A stretch of DNA of 64,000 nucleotides from Pollutimonas thiosulfatoxidans (GTDB lineage: Bacteria > Pseudomonadota > Gammaproteobacteria > Burkholderiales > Burkholderiaceae_B). Where the stretch lies: NCBI RefSeq assembly GCF_004022565.1, contig NZ_CP022987.1, forward strand, positions 2,914,001 through 2,978,000. The letters are read 5' to 3'. Each line of letters starts with the position of its first letter. Position 1 is the first letter of the stretch. Position numbers and translations under genes: made by a program. The notes beneath the pieces were generated by a model that ran no database searches, was not told where the DNA came from, and saw only the letters and a list, made by a program, of their open reading frames with translations. Positions 34,229-44,995 of this stretch are shown in pieces.

Positions 34229-35977
34229 ATGATGAAACCATCCCGCCGCACGGAGCTGAACGAGGCGCTACACGGGTTTCGCAAGACGTTTTACTGTCTG
34301 GCCGCCTTTAGCTGTGTCATCAATGTCCTGGCCCTAACGCCAGCGCTTTATATGCTCCAGGTGTACGACCGGGTGCTGGCCAGCGCCAACGAAACCACTT
34401 TGCAGATGCTGACCTTGTTGGTGCTGGGATTGTTCCTGCTGTCAGGCTTTCTGGAGTTTTCACGCTCTTCGGTGCTGATCCGCGTTGGCAACCGTTTCGA
34501 CATGATGCTCAATACCCGAGTATTTACCGCAGCGTTCGAACGTAGCCTTATTGGCGCCGGAGGCAGTCCGTCGCAGGCCGTGCAGGACTTGGGCAACTTG
34601 CGACAGTTCCTGGCTGGCAATGCACTGTTCGCATTCTTCGATGCGCCCTGGACGCCGATCTATATCGCAGTGACGTATATGGTCCACCCTATGCTGGGCT
34701 ATTTAACCCTGGGAGGCTCTCTCATTCTGTTCGTGCTGGCCTACATCACGAACGCCTCAACGCAAAAGCCGTTGGCCGACGCTAACCGCGCTTCCATAGC
34801 GGCCGGGCTGTTTGCCAATAATCATTTGCGCAACGCTGAAGTCATCGAGTCGATGGGCATGCTGCCCGGCTTACAGTCTCGCTGGTTCGGTCAGCACAAG
34901 CGCGTGCTCTCTCTTCAAACACTGGCGTCCGACCGCAGTGCACGCATCAACTCCTTTACCCGCTTCGTCCGTATTTCCCTGCAGTCGCTGAGCCTGGGCG
35001 CAGGCGCAATGTTGGTGATCGAAGGGACCATCACGGCCGGCATGATGATCGCTTGTTCGATCCTGATGGGCAAGGCCTTGGGGCCGGTCGAGGCTGTCAT
35101 CGGTTCATGGAAACAGTTGCTGAGTGCACGAGTCGCTTATCAGCGGCTCGATGAAATGCTGAAGGCGGCTCCAGCACGGGGCGATAGCACTAGTCTGCCA
35201 GCACCGACCGGGCGCCTGGAACTTGACAACGTGTTTGCAACCGCCCCGGGTGGCCAAGACTTGATTCTGAAAGGCCTGGGCTTTAGCGTTGATGCCGGTG
35301 AAGTCGTAGGCGTTATCGGGCCCTCGGCCTCGGGAAAATCGACCCTGGCGCGTCTTCTGGTAGGGGTATGGCAGGCCAATCGAGGTCATGTGCGTCTGGA
35401 CGGGGCGGACGTCTTCCGATGGAATAAAGACCAACTCGGGCCCTGCTTGGGCTATTTGCCGCAAGATATCGAACTGTTCGAAGGCACCGTGGCGGAGAAT
35501 ATCGCCCGCTTCGGTGCAGGCGTTGACGCGGACATCGTCCTGGCCGCGCAGCGCGCAGGGGTTCATGACATGATTTTGCGCCTTCCCAAGGGCTATGACA
35601 CGAGGCTGGGCGCCAATGGCGCCTCATTGTCAGGTGGACAGAAGCAGCGTGTAGCGTTGGCTCGGGCCATTTATGGCGATCCGGCCCTCGTCGTACTGGA
35701 TGAGCCGAACTCTAACCTCGATGACTCGGGTGAGACGGCCCTGGTACAGGCGGTTAACGATCTGAAGCGCCGCGCGGCAACCGTTATCGTCGTCACACAC
35801 CGGATGAATGTCCTGAAAGCAGTCGACAAGTTGCTGGTGATGCGTGATGGCGCGATGGCAATGTATGGTCCGCGCGAAGAAGTGCTCAATGCGCTGCGCC
35901 AGCAGCAGGCACCGTCTGCGGCAGCCAATGCGCCAGCCCCAACGCATGCCTCCCTCCATGTTGTTGCCAGCGCGTAG
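34229..35977 (+). CDS. type I secretion ABC transporter, permease/ATPase fusion (PrtD/HlyB type)
   Basis: 582 residues. The N-terminal membrane domain (about 20-310, six segments) starts FRKTFYCLAAFSCVINVLAL and includes TPALYMLQVYDRVLASANET and FFDAPWTPIYIAVTYMVHP of the PrtD family. The ATPase domain has Walker A GPSASGKST (364-372), signature LSGGQKQR (467-474) and Walker B LVVLDEPNSNLD with its catalytic glutamate, then THRMN. There is no N-terminal C39 or C39-like domain, so it belongs to the protease/RTX exporters with a short N-terminus. The substrate is almost certainly the upstream peroxidase. Starts at 34229 or 34232 (MM) are equivalent; GGAGCATCG precedes. Confidence 0.95.
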   Translation: MMKPSRRTELNEALHGFRKTFYCLAAFSCVINVLALTPALYMLQVYDRVLASANETTLQMLTLLVLGLFLLSGFLEFSRSSVLIRVGNRFDMMLNTRVFTAAFERSLIGAGGSPSQAVQDLGNLRQFLAGNALFAFFDAPWTPIYIAVTYMVHPMLGYLTLGGSLILFVLAYITNASTQKPLADANRASIAAGLFANNHLRNAEVIESMGMLPGLQSRWFGQHKRVLSLQTLASDRSARINSFTRFVRISLQSLSLGAGAMLVIEGTITAGMMIACSILMGKALGPVEAVIGSWKQLLSARVAYQRLDEMLKAAPARGDSTSLPAPTGRLELDNVFATAPGGQDLILKGLGFSVDAGEVVGVIGPSASGKSTLARLLVGVWQANRGHVRLDGADVFRWNKDQLGPCLGYLPQDIELFEGTVAENIARFGAGVDADIVLAAQRAGVHDMILRLPKGYDTRLGANGASLSGGQKQRVALARAIYGDPALVVLDEPNSNLDDSGETALVQAVNDLKRRAATVIVVTHRMNVLKAVDKLLVMRDGAMAMYGPREEVLNALRQQQAPSAAANAPAPTHASLHVVASA

Positions 35978-35984
35978 GATGATC

Positions 35985-37319
35985 ATGAACCAATACACGA
36001 AAAACGATATCGACGGATCAGACCTCGAAGTGGATACCAATACGCATGCACCGCTGCGCTGGGGCCTGGCTGTGCTGCTGATAGGCTTTGGGGGTTTCAT
36101 TTACTGGTCCGCGTTTGCACCCCTGGATGCCGGCGTACCCGCCGACGCAACGGTGCACGTGGCGGGCAATCGCAAAACCATACAGCACCTTGAAGGCGGC
36201 ACGATCGAGGAAATTTTGATCCGCGAGGGGGACAAAGTCAGTGCCGGCCAAGTATTGCTGCGCCTGAACCGTACCCGCGCCCTCGCCGAGCAGGGTGTGG
36301 TCAGCTCGCAATACATCATCGCAAAGGCGATCGAAGCCAGGCTCCTTGCCGAGGGTGACGGCTCGTCTTCCATTGCCAATGATGCGGAGCTGGTGGCGCG
36401 TTTCAAGGACGATCCGCGTTTTATCGAAGCCACGAGCGCCCAGGCGCGCCTGTTCCATACTCGCCGCAAAGCCTTCCATGGCGAAATCGCGATTCTTGTA
36501 GAAAGTCAGCGAGGCGCTGAAGCACAGCTTAAGGGGCTGACCCAGGTGCACGCCAATCGTGGGGCCCAAGTAGGCTTCATCAATCGCGAGTTGAAGGGCG
36601 TGCGCGAGCTGGCCAAGGAAGGCTATCTACCCCGTAACCGCATGCTGGAACTGGAGCGGGACGCCTCGCATCTACGGGCCGCCCTGTCAGGCGACGTAGT
36701 TGAAGTCGGGCGTGCGCGCAATCAGATCGCAGAGCTGAAGCTTCGTATCTTGCAACGAGGCCAGGAGTATCAAAAAGAAGTGCAATCACAGCTATCGGAC
36801 GTGCAAAAAGAGGCCGCCGCACTGGGCGACCGGATGGCTTCTTTGGATTACACAGTGCGCGAAACCGACATTCGGGCGCCCATCGACGGATACGTACAGA
36901 ACCTAAGCGTGCATACCGTCGGTGGGGTAATAGGGCCGGACACTGTGTTGATGGAACTGGTTCCGAACGCACACGCTTTTCTGGTTCATGCGAAGGTGCC
37001 CGTGCAAGCAATCGACAAGGTCGCGCCCGGCCTGGGCGTAGAAATCACCTTTCCGGCGTTCAATCATGCAAAGACACCTAACATTCCCGGAAATGTACTG
37101 ACCGTGTCGGCCGATCGGTTGACGGATCCTGAAAGCAAAATGCCTTACTACCTGGCTCAGGTCGAAGTCACGCCCGAGGGCGTGACTATGCTGGGACCTA
37201 ATGACATTCGTCCAGGCATGCCGGCTTCTGTGCTGATTCGCACCGGCGAACGCACCATGCTCAGCTACCTTCTCAAGCCCTTCCTGGAAAGGCTCGATAA
37301 GTCCTTCAAGGAACAGTAG
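35985..37319 (+). CDS. HlyD-family periplasmic adaptor (membrane fusion protein) of the type I secretion system
   Basis: 444 residues from the ATG at 35985 (MNQYTKNDIDG), with AGGA five bases upstream; the ATG at 35979 is also possible. One N-terminal membrane anchor (about 25-47, LRWGLAVLLIGFGGFIYWSA), then the lipoyl half-motif GNRKTIQHLEGGTIEEILIR, a long alpha-hairpin region (about 90-290), the second lipoyl half RETDIRAPIDGYVQNLSVHT, and the C-terminal beta domain (VPVQAIDKVAPGLGVEITFP, PGMPASVLIRTGERTMLSYL). It bridges the ABC exporter and the TolC-like channel. It starts 7 bases after the exporter stop and one base before the second TolC gene. Confidence 0.93.
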   Translation: MNQYTKNDIDGSDLEVDTNTHAPLRWGLAVLLIGFGGFIYWSAFAPLDAGVPADATVHVAGNRKTIQHLEGGTIEEILIREGDKVSAGQVLLRLNRTRALAEQGVVSSQYIIAKAIEARLLAEGDGSSSIANDAELVARFKDDPRFIEATSAQARLFHTRRKAFHGEIAILVESQRGAEAQLKGLTQVHANRGAQVGFINRELKGVRELAKEGYLPRNRMLELERDASHLRAALSGDVVEVGRARNQIAELKLRILQRGQEYQKEVQSQLSDVQKEAAALGDRMASLDYTVRETDIRAPIDGYVQNLSVHTVGGVIGPDTVLMELVPNAHAFLVHAKVPVQAIDKVAPGLGVEITFPAFNHAKTPNIPGNVLTVSADRLTDPESKMPYYLAQVEVTPEGVTMLGPNDIRPGMPASVLIRTGERTMLSYLLKPFLERLDKSFKEQ

Positions 37320-37320
37320 A

Positions 37321-38712
37321 ATGCGCCGGGCTCTGACCATTACAGGACTCGTTTGTCAATTGGCATGGTGTCTGACTGCTGTGGCGGCTTCCGCAGCGGC
37401 TGTGCCGCCCGCGCCGGAGCAAACGACACTGACGCTGTCGCAAGCTTGGCGGATGGCTATGCAAAACGACCCCACGCATCATGCAGCCATCAGTGAACGG
37501 GAAGCGGGTCAAACCAACAGGACAATAGGCCGGGCCGGTTTGCTGCCGCAGGTCACCGCTACGCTGGGGCGCCATAAAATTCGCGGCACACTGGAAACGC
37601 CCGGAGCGTGCGGGCCCACCTGTACCGACTTGGACTACACGAGTCGTACCAACGAGATCAAAGCCACTCAAACAGTATTCAACTGGAGCCGGATTGCCGA
37701 GTATCGTCAAGGCCACGCACGTGCGGACTACAGCTTGGCCATTTTCGAAACCAAAGCAAAAGACAGCTCGATACGCCTGATCAACCGATATTTCCAGACC
37801 TTGCTGTCCTACGAAAACGTAGCGTTGGCCAAAGAAAAGTGGCAAGCCAACGAGAAACAATTACAGGCCGCACAGCGGCGTTTTGAAGGTGGCGAGGGCA
37901 CCATACCCGACGTGCGCGAGACCCGGTCCCGGCGTGATCTGGCTCGCGCCGACCTGATCAAGGCCGAAGATGGGCTCATCGTGGCGCAGCGCGAGCTGCA
38001 AGAAATGCTGGGCTATCTCCCGGTACAGCTTAGCGCGCTCAAGCGCAATTTCACTCCGCAGCCCCTTGTCCCCGCCACAGAGGACGACTGGCTGGCGTTG
38101 GCTATCCAGAATAATGCGGAGATCCGTTCAGGCCAAGAAAACCTGCGTATTTCAAATCAGGAAATCGATCGTACATTCGGTGGGCATTTGCCTACGCTGG
38201 ATATCGTAGCGGCACGACGAAAAGTCGCTGCCGAAACCATATCGACGCGCGACCAATCGAGCATAAGCACGTCCATCGGCATTCAACTGGCCCTGCCCAT
38301 TTTCTCGGGTGGGCTGGTCAGCGCCCAAGTCAAGCAGGCGCGGCATAATCATGAGCGCGCTGCGCAGGAACTTGCGGCCACCCGCGAGCGCGTGGCCGTA
38401 GAAGTCACCCGGCAATACCAGGCGGTGGTTACCGGCGCCCACCGTATCGAAGCGCTGGAGCTTGCGGTGAAGTCTGGCGCCGAAGCTCTAAAGGCAACAA
38501 AGATGGGCTATCAAGTGGGTACGCGCAGCATAATCGACGTTCTGGATGCCGAAGAACAAATCTACCGCTCGCAGCTCGATCTCACCCAAGCCCGTCTGGA
38601 GTATGCCCTTGCCCGTCTCAGCCTGGCCGGCGCGGCTGGGCGCCTGGATGCCGCGGTAATCGAAGCGGTGGACAACACGCATTTTGGACCAGAGAAGATC
38701 GTGCTGCGCTAA
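37321..38712 (+). CDS. TolC-family outer membrane channel protein (second copy in the same operon)
   Basis: 463 residues with a signal peptide (RALTITGLVCQLAWCLTAVA, cleaved near ASAAA). TolC repeats: TLSQAWRMAMQNDPTHHAAI, RAGLLPQVTATLGRHK, SIGIQLALPIFSGGLVSAQV and LDLTQARLEYALARLSLAGA. An extra loop with two cysteines, TPGACGPTCTDLDY (about 95-108), is absent from the first copy and lies where TolC forms its outer barrel. The two copies share the same plan but are clearly divergent, so this is an old duplication or an independent recruit. It ends the operon and faces gyrB. Confidence 0.9.
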   Translation: MRRALTITGLVCQLAWCLTAVAASAAAVPPAPEQTTLTLSQAWRMAMQNDPTHHAAISEREAGQTNRTIGRAGLLPQVTATLGRHKIRGTLETPGACGPTCTDLDYTSRTNEIKATQTVFNWSRIAEYRQGHARADYSLAIFETKAKDSSIRLINRYFQTLLSYENVALAKEKWQANEKQLQAAQRRFEGGEGTIPDVRETRSRRDLARADLIKAEDGLIVAQRELQEMLGYLPVQLSALKRNFTPQPLVPATEDDWLALAIQNNAEIRSGQENLRISNQEIDRTFGGHLPTLDIVAARRKVAAETISTRDQSSISTSIGIQLALPIFSGGLVSAQVKQARHNHERAAQELAATRERVAVEVTRQYQAVVTGAHRIEALELAVKSGAEALKATKMGYQVGTRSIIDVLDAEEQIYRSQLDLTQARLEYALARLSLAGAAGRLDAAVIEAVDNTHFGPEKIVLR

Positions 38713-38782
38713 ATGAAAGCACGGAAAGCCTCTTTAGAATCAGTATTGGCGTTGATCAACTTTTCCCAAAACCAGCACACCC

Positions 38783-41233
<2,451 letters not shown>

Positions 41234-41323
41234 AGTTTTGAACCTTATATAAGCCTTGCGGCTATCGAAGCGCGCCGAACCGGCGGTTCGGTACGCTTCC
41301 CAGCGTGCATAACGGAGAGTCGC

Positions 41324-42433
41324 TTAAATGCGCATGGGCATGACGACATACTTGAACTGGTCGTCGTCGGGCGATGTGATAAGCGCCGATGCATTGACAT
41401 CGGGCTGGACCGACCAAGTGATGGCGTCGGTCTTCACATTGGCCAGGACGTCCAGCAAGTAACTGACGTTGAAGCCCACATCCAGCGGCTCGTGGGCGTA
41501 ATCGATGTCCAGTTCTTCCAAAGCCTCTTCCTGCTCGGCATTGGTCGACGAGATGCGCAGTTGGTTATCGGATAACTGCAGCCGCACGCCCTTGAGCTTA
41601 TCGGTGGTAAGAATGGCAGCCCGCTGCAGGCTGCCTTGCAGCGCTTCGCGATTGATGGAAAAGTGGCGCGTATAGTTGTTGGGTATGACGCGGGTAAAGT
41701 CGGGGAACTTGCCTTCGACCAGCTTGGAGACAAGCTCGACATCGCCGAAGCGAAAGCGGATCTGGCCGGCCGCCACGTCGATGGAGACTTCGTCGTCGGT
41801 TTCAGACAACAGCCGCTGCATCTCGAGTACGGTTTTACGGGGCACGATGACATCGTGCCGGCTGCTGATGCCTTCGACCGCCGTACCGCTGTGGGCAAGC
41901 CGGTGGCCGTCTGTGGCAACGGCGCGTACAAAGCCGGGCTCGAACACAAACAACAGGCCATTCAGGTAGTAGCGTATGTCTTGTTGGGCCATGGCAAAGT
42001 GCACCATGTTGAACAAGTGCTTCAATGTTTTTTGCGGCAGCGAGAACGAGACATCCCATTGCTCGGGCTGAGCCAGCGTGGGGAACTCGGCGGCGCCCAT
42101 GGTCTGTAGCGCGAAGCGGCTTTTGCCGGCCTGCACCGACAGCTTGGCGCTGGCCAGGCCCAGCTTGATGTCGCCGGTATCGGGCAAGGCGCGCAAGATG
42201 TCCAGCAACTTGCGCGCGGCAACTGTGGTCGACTCGTTGTCATCGCCGATGCCGAACTGGGCATGGGTGGTGATCTGCACTTCCAGGTCGGTCGCGATGA
42301 AGGCCACGTTGGCGCCTTCTTTGCGCAGCAGGATGTTGGCCAGGATGGGAAGCGTGTTCCGTCTTTCAACAATGCCGGCTACTGTCGATAACGGCTTGAG
42401 CAATGCATCACGAGTCGCTTGTACAAGTTGCAT
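41324..42433 (-). CDS. dnaN: DNA polymerase III sliding clamp, beta subunit
   Basis: 369 residues, three consecutive clamp domains, starting MQLVQATRDALLKPLSTVAG and ending QFKYVVMPMRI, the typical family C-terminus. Other markers are VERRNTLPILANILL, FLLYFVFEP-type strand LNGLLFVFEPGFVRAVATDG and DLMNPDQ-like VPRKTVLEMQRLLSE. It tethers replicative polymerase to DNA. It starts two bases after the dnaA stop, so both are in one operon. Confidence 0.98.
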   Translation of the reverse strand: MQLVQATRDALLKPLSTVAGIVERRNTLPILANILLRKEGANVAFIATDLEVQITTHAQFGIGDDNESTTVAARKLLDILRALPDTGDIKLGLASAKLSVQAGKSRFALQTMGAAEFPTLAQPEQWDVSFSLPQKTLKHLFNMVHFAMAQQDIRYYLNGLLFVFEPGFVRAVATDGHRLAHSGTAVEGISSRHDVIVPRKTVLEMQRLLSETDDEVSIDVAAGQIRFRFGDVELVSKLVEGKFPDFTRVIPNNYTRHFSINREALQGSLQRAAILTTDKLKGVRLQLSDNQLRISSTNAEQEEALEELDIDYAHEPLDVGFNVSYLLDVLANVKTDAITWSVQPDVNASALITSPDDDQFKYVVMPMRI

Positions 42434-42435
42434 GG

Positions 42436-43842
42436 TTATCCTTTTAAGGTTTGTTCTAATACGTGTAGTGCATGGTTAAGCTCGGTCTGCTTGGACCTCG
42501 CGTCGGCGATTTTACGTACTGCGTGCAGCACGGTGGTGTGATCCCGCCCCCCGAACAGATCGCCAATTTCAGGCAGGCTTTTCTGCGTGAGCTCTTTGGC
42601 CAAATACATGGCAACCTGGCGCGGCATGGCGATATTGGCGGGGCGACGCTTGGAATACATGTCGGCCACCTTGATCTTGTAGAAGTCGGCCACCGTTTTC
42701 TGGATGTTCTCGACAGTGATCTGGCCGTTGGATACCGACAGCAAGTCTTTCAGGGCGTCCTTGCATACGTCCACGGTCAACACTTCCCGACCATGAAAAC
42801 GCGCATACGCGGACACCTTGCGCAACGCGCCTTCAAGCTCGCGCACGTTGCTGCGCAGATGCTTGGCAATAAAGAAGGCGACCTCTTCCGGCATGGTCAC
42901 GCCTTCGGTTTCTGCCTTGTGCAGCAGTATTGCCACGCGCATTTCCAGCTCGGGCGGCTCGATGGCCACCGTCAGGCCAGAGTCGAAGCGGGAAATCAGG
43001 CGGCTATCGATGTTGGACAGTTCTTTGGGGTAGGTATCGGAGGTAATGATGATTTGCTTGCGCTGCGCCACCATGGCTTCAAAAGCATAGAAGAACTCTT
43101 CCTGGGTACGGTTCTTGCCCGCGAAAAACTGGATGTCGTCGATCAGTAGCAAGTCCAGCGAATGGTAATAGCGCTTGAACTCGTCAAAGGCCTTGCGTTG
43201 GTAGGCCTTGACCACGTCCGAGACGTACTGATCGGCATGCACATACCGAACGCGTGTGCCATTGCCGTTGGCCAGCAAAGCATTACCGATGGCATGGATA
43301 AGATGGGTTTTACCCAGGCCCACGCCACCATATAGAAAGAGGGGGTTGTACGAAACGCCGGGATTTTCAGCCACCTGCAAGGCGGCAGCGCGCGCCAGTT
43401 GATTGGCCTTCCCGGTTACGAAGTTGCCAAAGGTCAGGTCGGTATTAAGCCGCGACCGATCGTGGGCGAGTTCAGCCGCTACAGAGCTGGCTGCCAAGGG
43501 TGGTGCCGGCGCTTTCGCCGACGCATCGGGCTGCGCTCCGTTGCCTGCCTTTGGGGGCAAGGGCAGGCGACCCGCAGGCGCGGTGCGCGTGGCGGTACCG
43601 CTGGCCAATTCAAAGGCCACTTGCACCGGACGCTCGAACCACTCGGTTGCCAGGACTTCGATTTGATGGGAAAAGTTCTTGCGCACCCAGTCGAGCTTGA
43701 AACGATTGGGCGCAGACACCCGCAGTACCGCTTGCGCTTCGTCGAAGGCAAGTGGAACCAGGGGTCGTATCCATGCACTGATTTGTTGCGGAGGAAGGTC
43801 TTGCTCCAGGCGTTGGACGCAAGTCTGCCAAAATTCTTTCAT
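42436..43842 (-). CDS. dnaA: chromosomal replication initiator protein DnaA
   Basis: 468 residues from the ATG at 43842 (MKEFWQTCVQRLEQDLPPQQ). Domain I (1-85), a Pro/Ala-rich linker domain II (about 90-130), AAA+ domain III with LTFGNFVTGKANQLARAAA, Walker A GGVGLGKTHL and Walker B LLLIDDIQFFAG, and DNA-binding domain IV with FGGRDHTTVLHAVRKI near the C-terminus. A GTG at 43896 would extend the protein by 18 residues but overlaps a perfect DnaA box (43889-43897), so I prefer the ATG. It is divergent from rpmH. Confidence 0.97.
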   Translation of the reverse strand: MKEFWQTCVQRLEQDLPPQQISAWIRPLVPLAFDEAQAVLRVSAPNRFKLDWVRKNFSHQIEVLATEWFERPVQVAFELASGTATRTAPAGRLPLPPKAGNGAQPDASAKAPAPPLAASSVAAELAHDRSRLNTDLTFGNFVTGKANQLARAAALQVAENPGVSYNPLFLYGGVGLGKTHLIHAIGNALLANGNGTRVRYVHADQYVSDVVKAYQRKAFDEFKRYYHSLDLLLIDDIQFFAGKNRTQEEFFYAFEAMVAQRKQIIITSDTYPKELSNIDSRLISRFDSGLTVAIEPPELEMRVAILLHKAETEGVTMPEEVAFFIAKHLRSNVRELEGALRKVSAYARFHGREVLTVDVCKDALKDLLSVSNGQITVENIQKTVADFYKIKVADMYSKRRPANIAMPRQVAMYLAKELTQKSLPEIGDLFGGRDHTTVLHAVRKIADARSKQTELNHALHVLEQTLKG

Positions 43843-43888
43843 GTCCACCACTTTGGTAAACCTCGATTCTACCCTGTCGGGCCCATAG

Positions 43889-43897
43889 TTATCCACA
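43889..43897 (+). promoter_or_regulatory. DnaA box in the dnaA promoter region
   Basis: TTATCCACA, perfect consensus, 47 bases upstream of the dnaA start in the 252-base dnaA-rpmH divergent region. It is the only good box in that region, so it more likely serves dnaA autoregulation than origin firing. Confidence 0.7.
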
Positions 43898-44094
43898 AGG
43901 CAGGCTACAACATACCGCTAGTATTAGCGCTAAGCATTTGACTAAGCACCCAAAATTTGATGAAATGGCGGGCTGACCCCTTAAAAAATTGAATAACCCC
44001 CAACGTCGAATGCTGCTTCTAGGGGCCACGCACCGTTTAAAACGCGAGCCGTAGCCACGGGGGCATAGACGAAGCTCTTTATTTTGGATTTTCC

Positions 44095-44229
44095 ATGAAA
44101 CGCACTTTCCAGCCTTCAGTTACCCGACGCAAGCGCACCCATGGCTTTCGCGTACGCATGAAAACGCGTGGTGGCCGTGCTGTCATCAATGCGCGCCGCG
44201 CCAAGGGCCGCAAGCAACTGGCCGTTTAA
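44095..44229 (+). CDS. rpmH: 50S ribosomal protein L34
   Basis: 44 residues, MKRTFQPSVTRRKRTHGFRV to KGRKQLAV, essentially the family consensus with GRAVINARRAKGRK. It is the small very basic large-subunit protein. It begins the rpmH-rnpA-yidD-yidC cluster, divergent from dnaA. Confidence 0.97.
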   Translation: MKRTFQPSVTRRKRTHGFRVRMKTRGGRAVINARRAKGRKQLAV

Positions 44230-44261
44230 GCCAGCGCTTGCTGGCACTGGCTGGCAGCAAC

Positions 44262-44654
44262 ATGGCTAGTGCAACCGCTGCTGCCGCGCCGGCTACGTTT
44301 CCCGCAACGGCTCGCCTGCACCGCCCCTCCGAATACGCCTCTGCCTTAAAGGGTAAGCGGATTGCAAGAGGGGCGTTGTTCGTTGTAAGCACGCCACGCA
44401 TCTCTGCCTTATCGCAACAACCCGACCAGGCGCGGCTTGGCCTTATTATTGCCAAGCGCTTTGCGGCCGATTCGGTCACGCGCAACGCCATAAAGCGGGT
44501 CATACGCGAAGCCTTTCGCCATAAGCGGCATCTATTGCCTCCAGCCGACCTGGTGTTCCGGCTACATAGTAAAGTGGCGCCAACGTCGCTGACGCAATTA
44601 AAAAAACAGGTACGCGCCGAAGCGGACCTGTTGCTGGATCGAGCAGCATCATGA
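44262..44654 (+). CDS. rnpA: ribonuclease P protein component
   Basis: 130 residues from the ATG at 44262 (MASATAAAAPATFPATARLH); a TTG at 44238 would add eight residues. The RNR motif KRFAADSVTRNAIKRVIREA and RLHRPSEYASALKGKR are diagnostic. It binds the M1 RNA to mature tRNA 5' ends. The Ala-rich extension before RLHRP is longer than in E. coli. Its stop overlaps the yidD start by ATGA. Confidence 0.92.
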   Translation: MASATAAAAPATFPATARLHRPSEYASALKGKRIARGALFVVSTPRISALSQQPDQARLGLIIAKRFAADSVTRNAIKRVIREAFRHKRHLLPPADLVFRLHSKVAPTSLTQLKKQVRAEADLLLDRAAS

Positions 44655-44884
44655 TCAAAAAAATCCTGATCGCACCCATACGTTGCTATCAGTATTTTCT
44701 TAGTCCCTGGGTGGGCCGCAGTTGCCGTTTTACGCCGACATGTTCGGATTACGCCATCGAAGCCATCGAAACTCACGGAGCGGTAAAGGGCCTGTGGCTG
44801 GGAGCGAAGCGCATTGCGCGCTGCCAGCCATGGTGTGCGGGCGGATACGATCCCGTCCCGACGCCCACCCACAAGCACCGATAG
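44651..44884 (+). CDS. yidD: membrane protein insertion efficiency factor YidD
   Basis: 77 residues with the family core YQYFLSPWVGRSCRFTPTCS and the following CQPWCAGGYDPVP. The conserved cysteines of the family are present. An N-terminal amphipathic helix (MIKKILIAPIRC) attaches it to the inner membrane, where it aids YidC. It overlaps rnpA by four bases and precedes yidC by 111 bases. Confidence 0.95.
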   Translation: MIKKILIAPIRCYQYFLSPWVGRSCRFTPTCSDYAIEAIETHGAVKGLWLGAKRIARCQPWCAGGYDPVPTPTHKHR

Positions 44885-44995
44885 GGCAGGCCCTCCCGCC
44901 CCCGGTTTGTTGCATTTTTCCGGCTTATCCTGCAAGGGACCGAGCTACGTTAAACTGTTGGGCTTTTGCCCCGCTTTAACTCAAATACAGGCGCT

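Noticed and set aside
43843..44094. dnaA-rpmH gap as the chromosomal origin
   Set aside because: Only one good DnaA box and no AT-rich repeat set; the 50.8-52.2 kb units next to parS and mnmG fit better. Skew data could reverse this.
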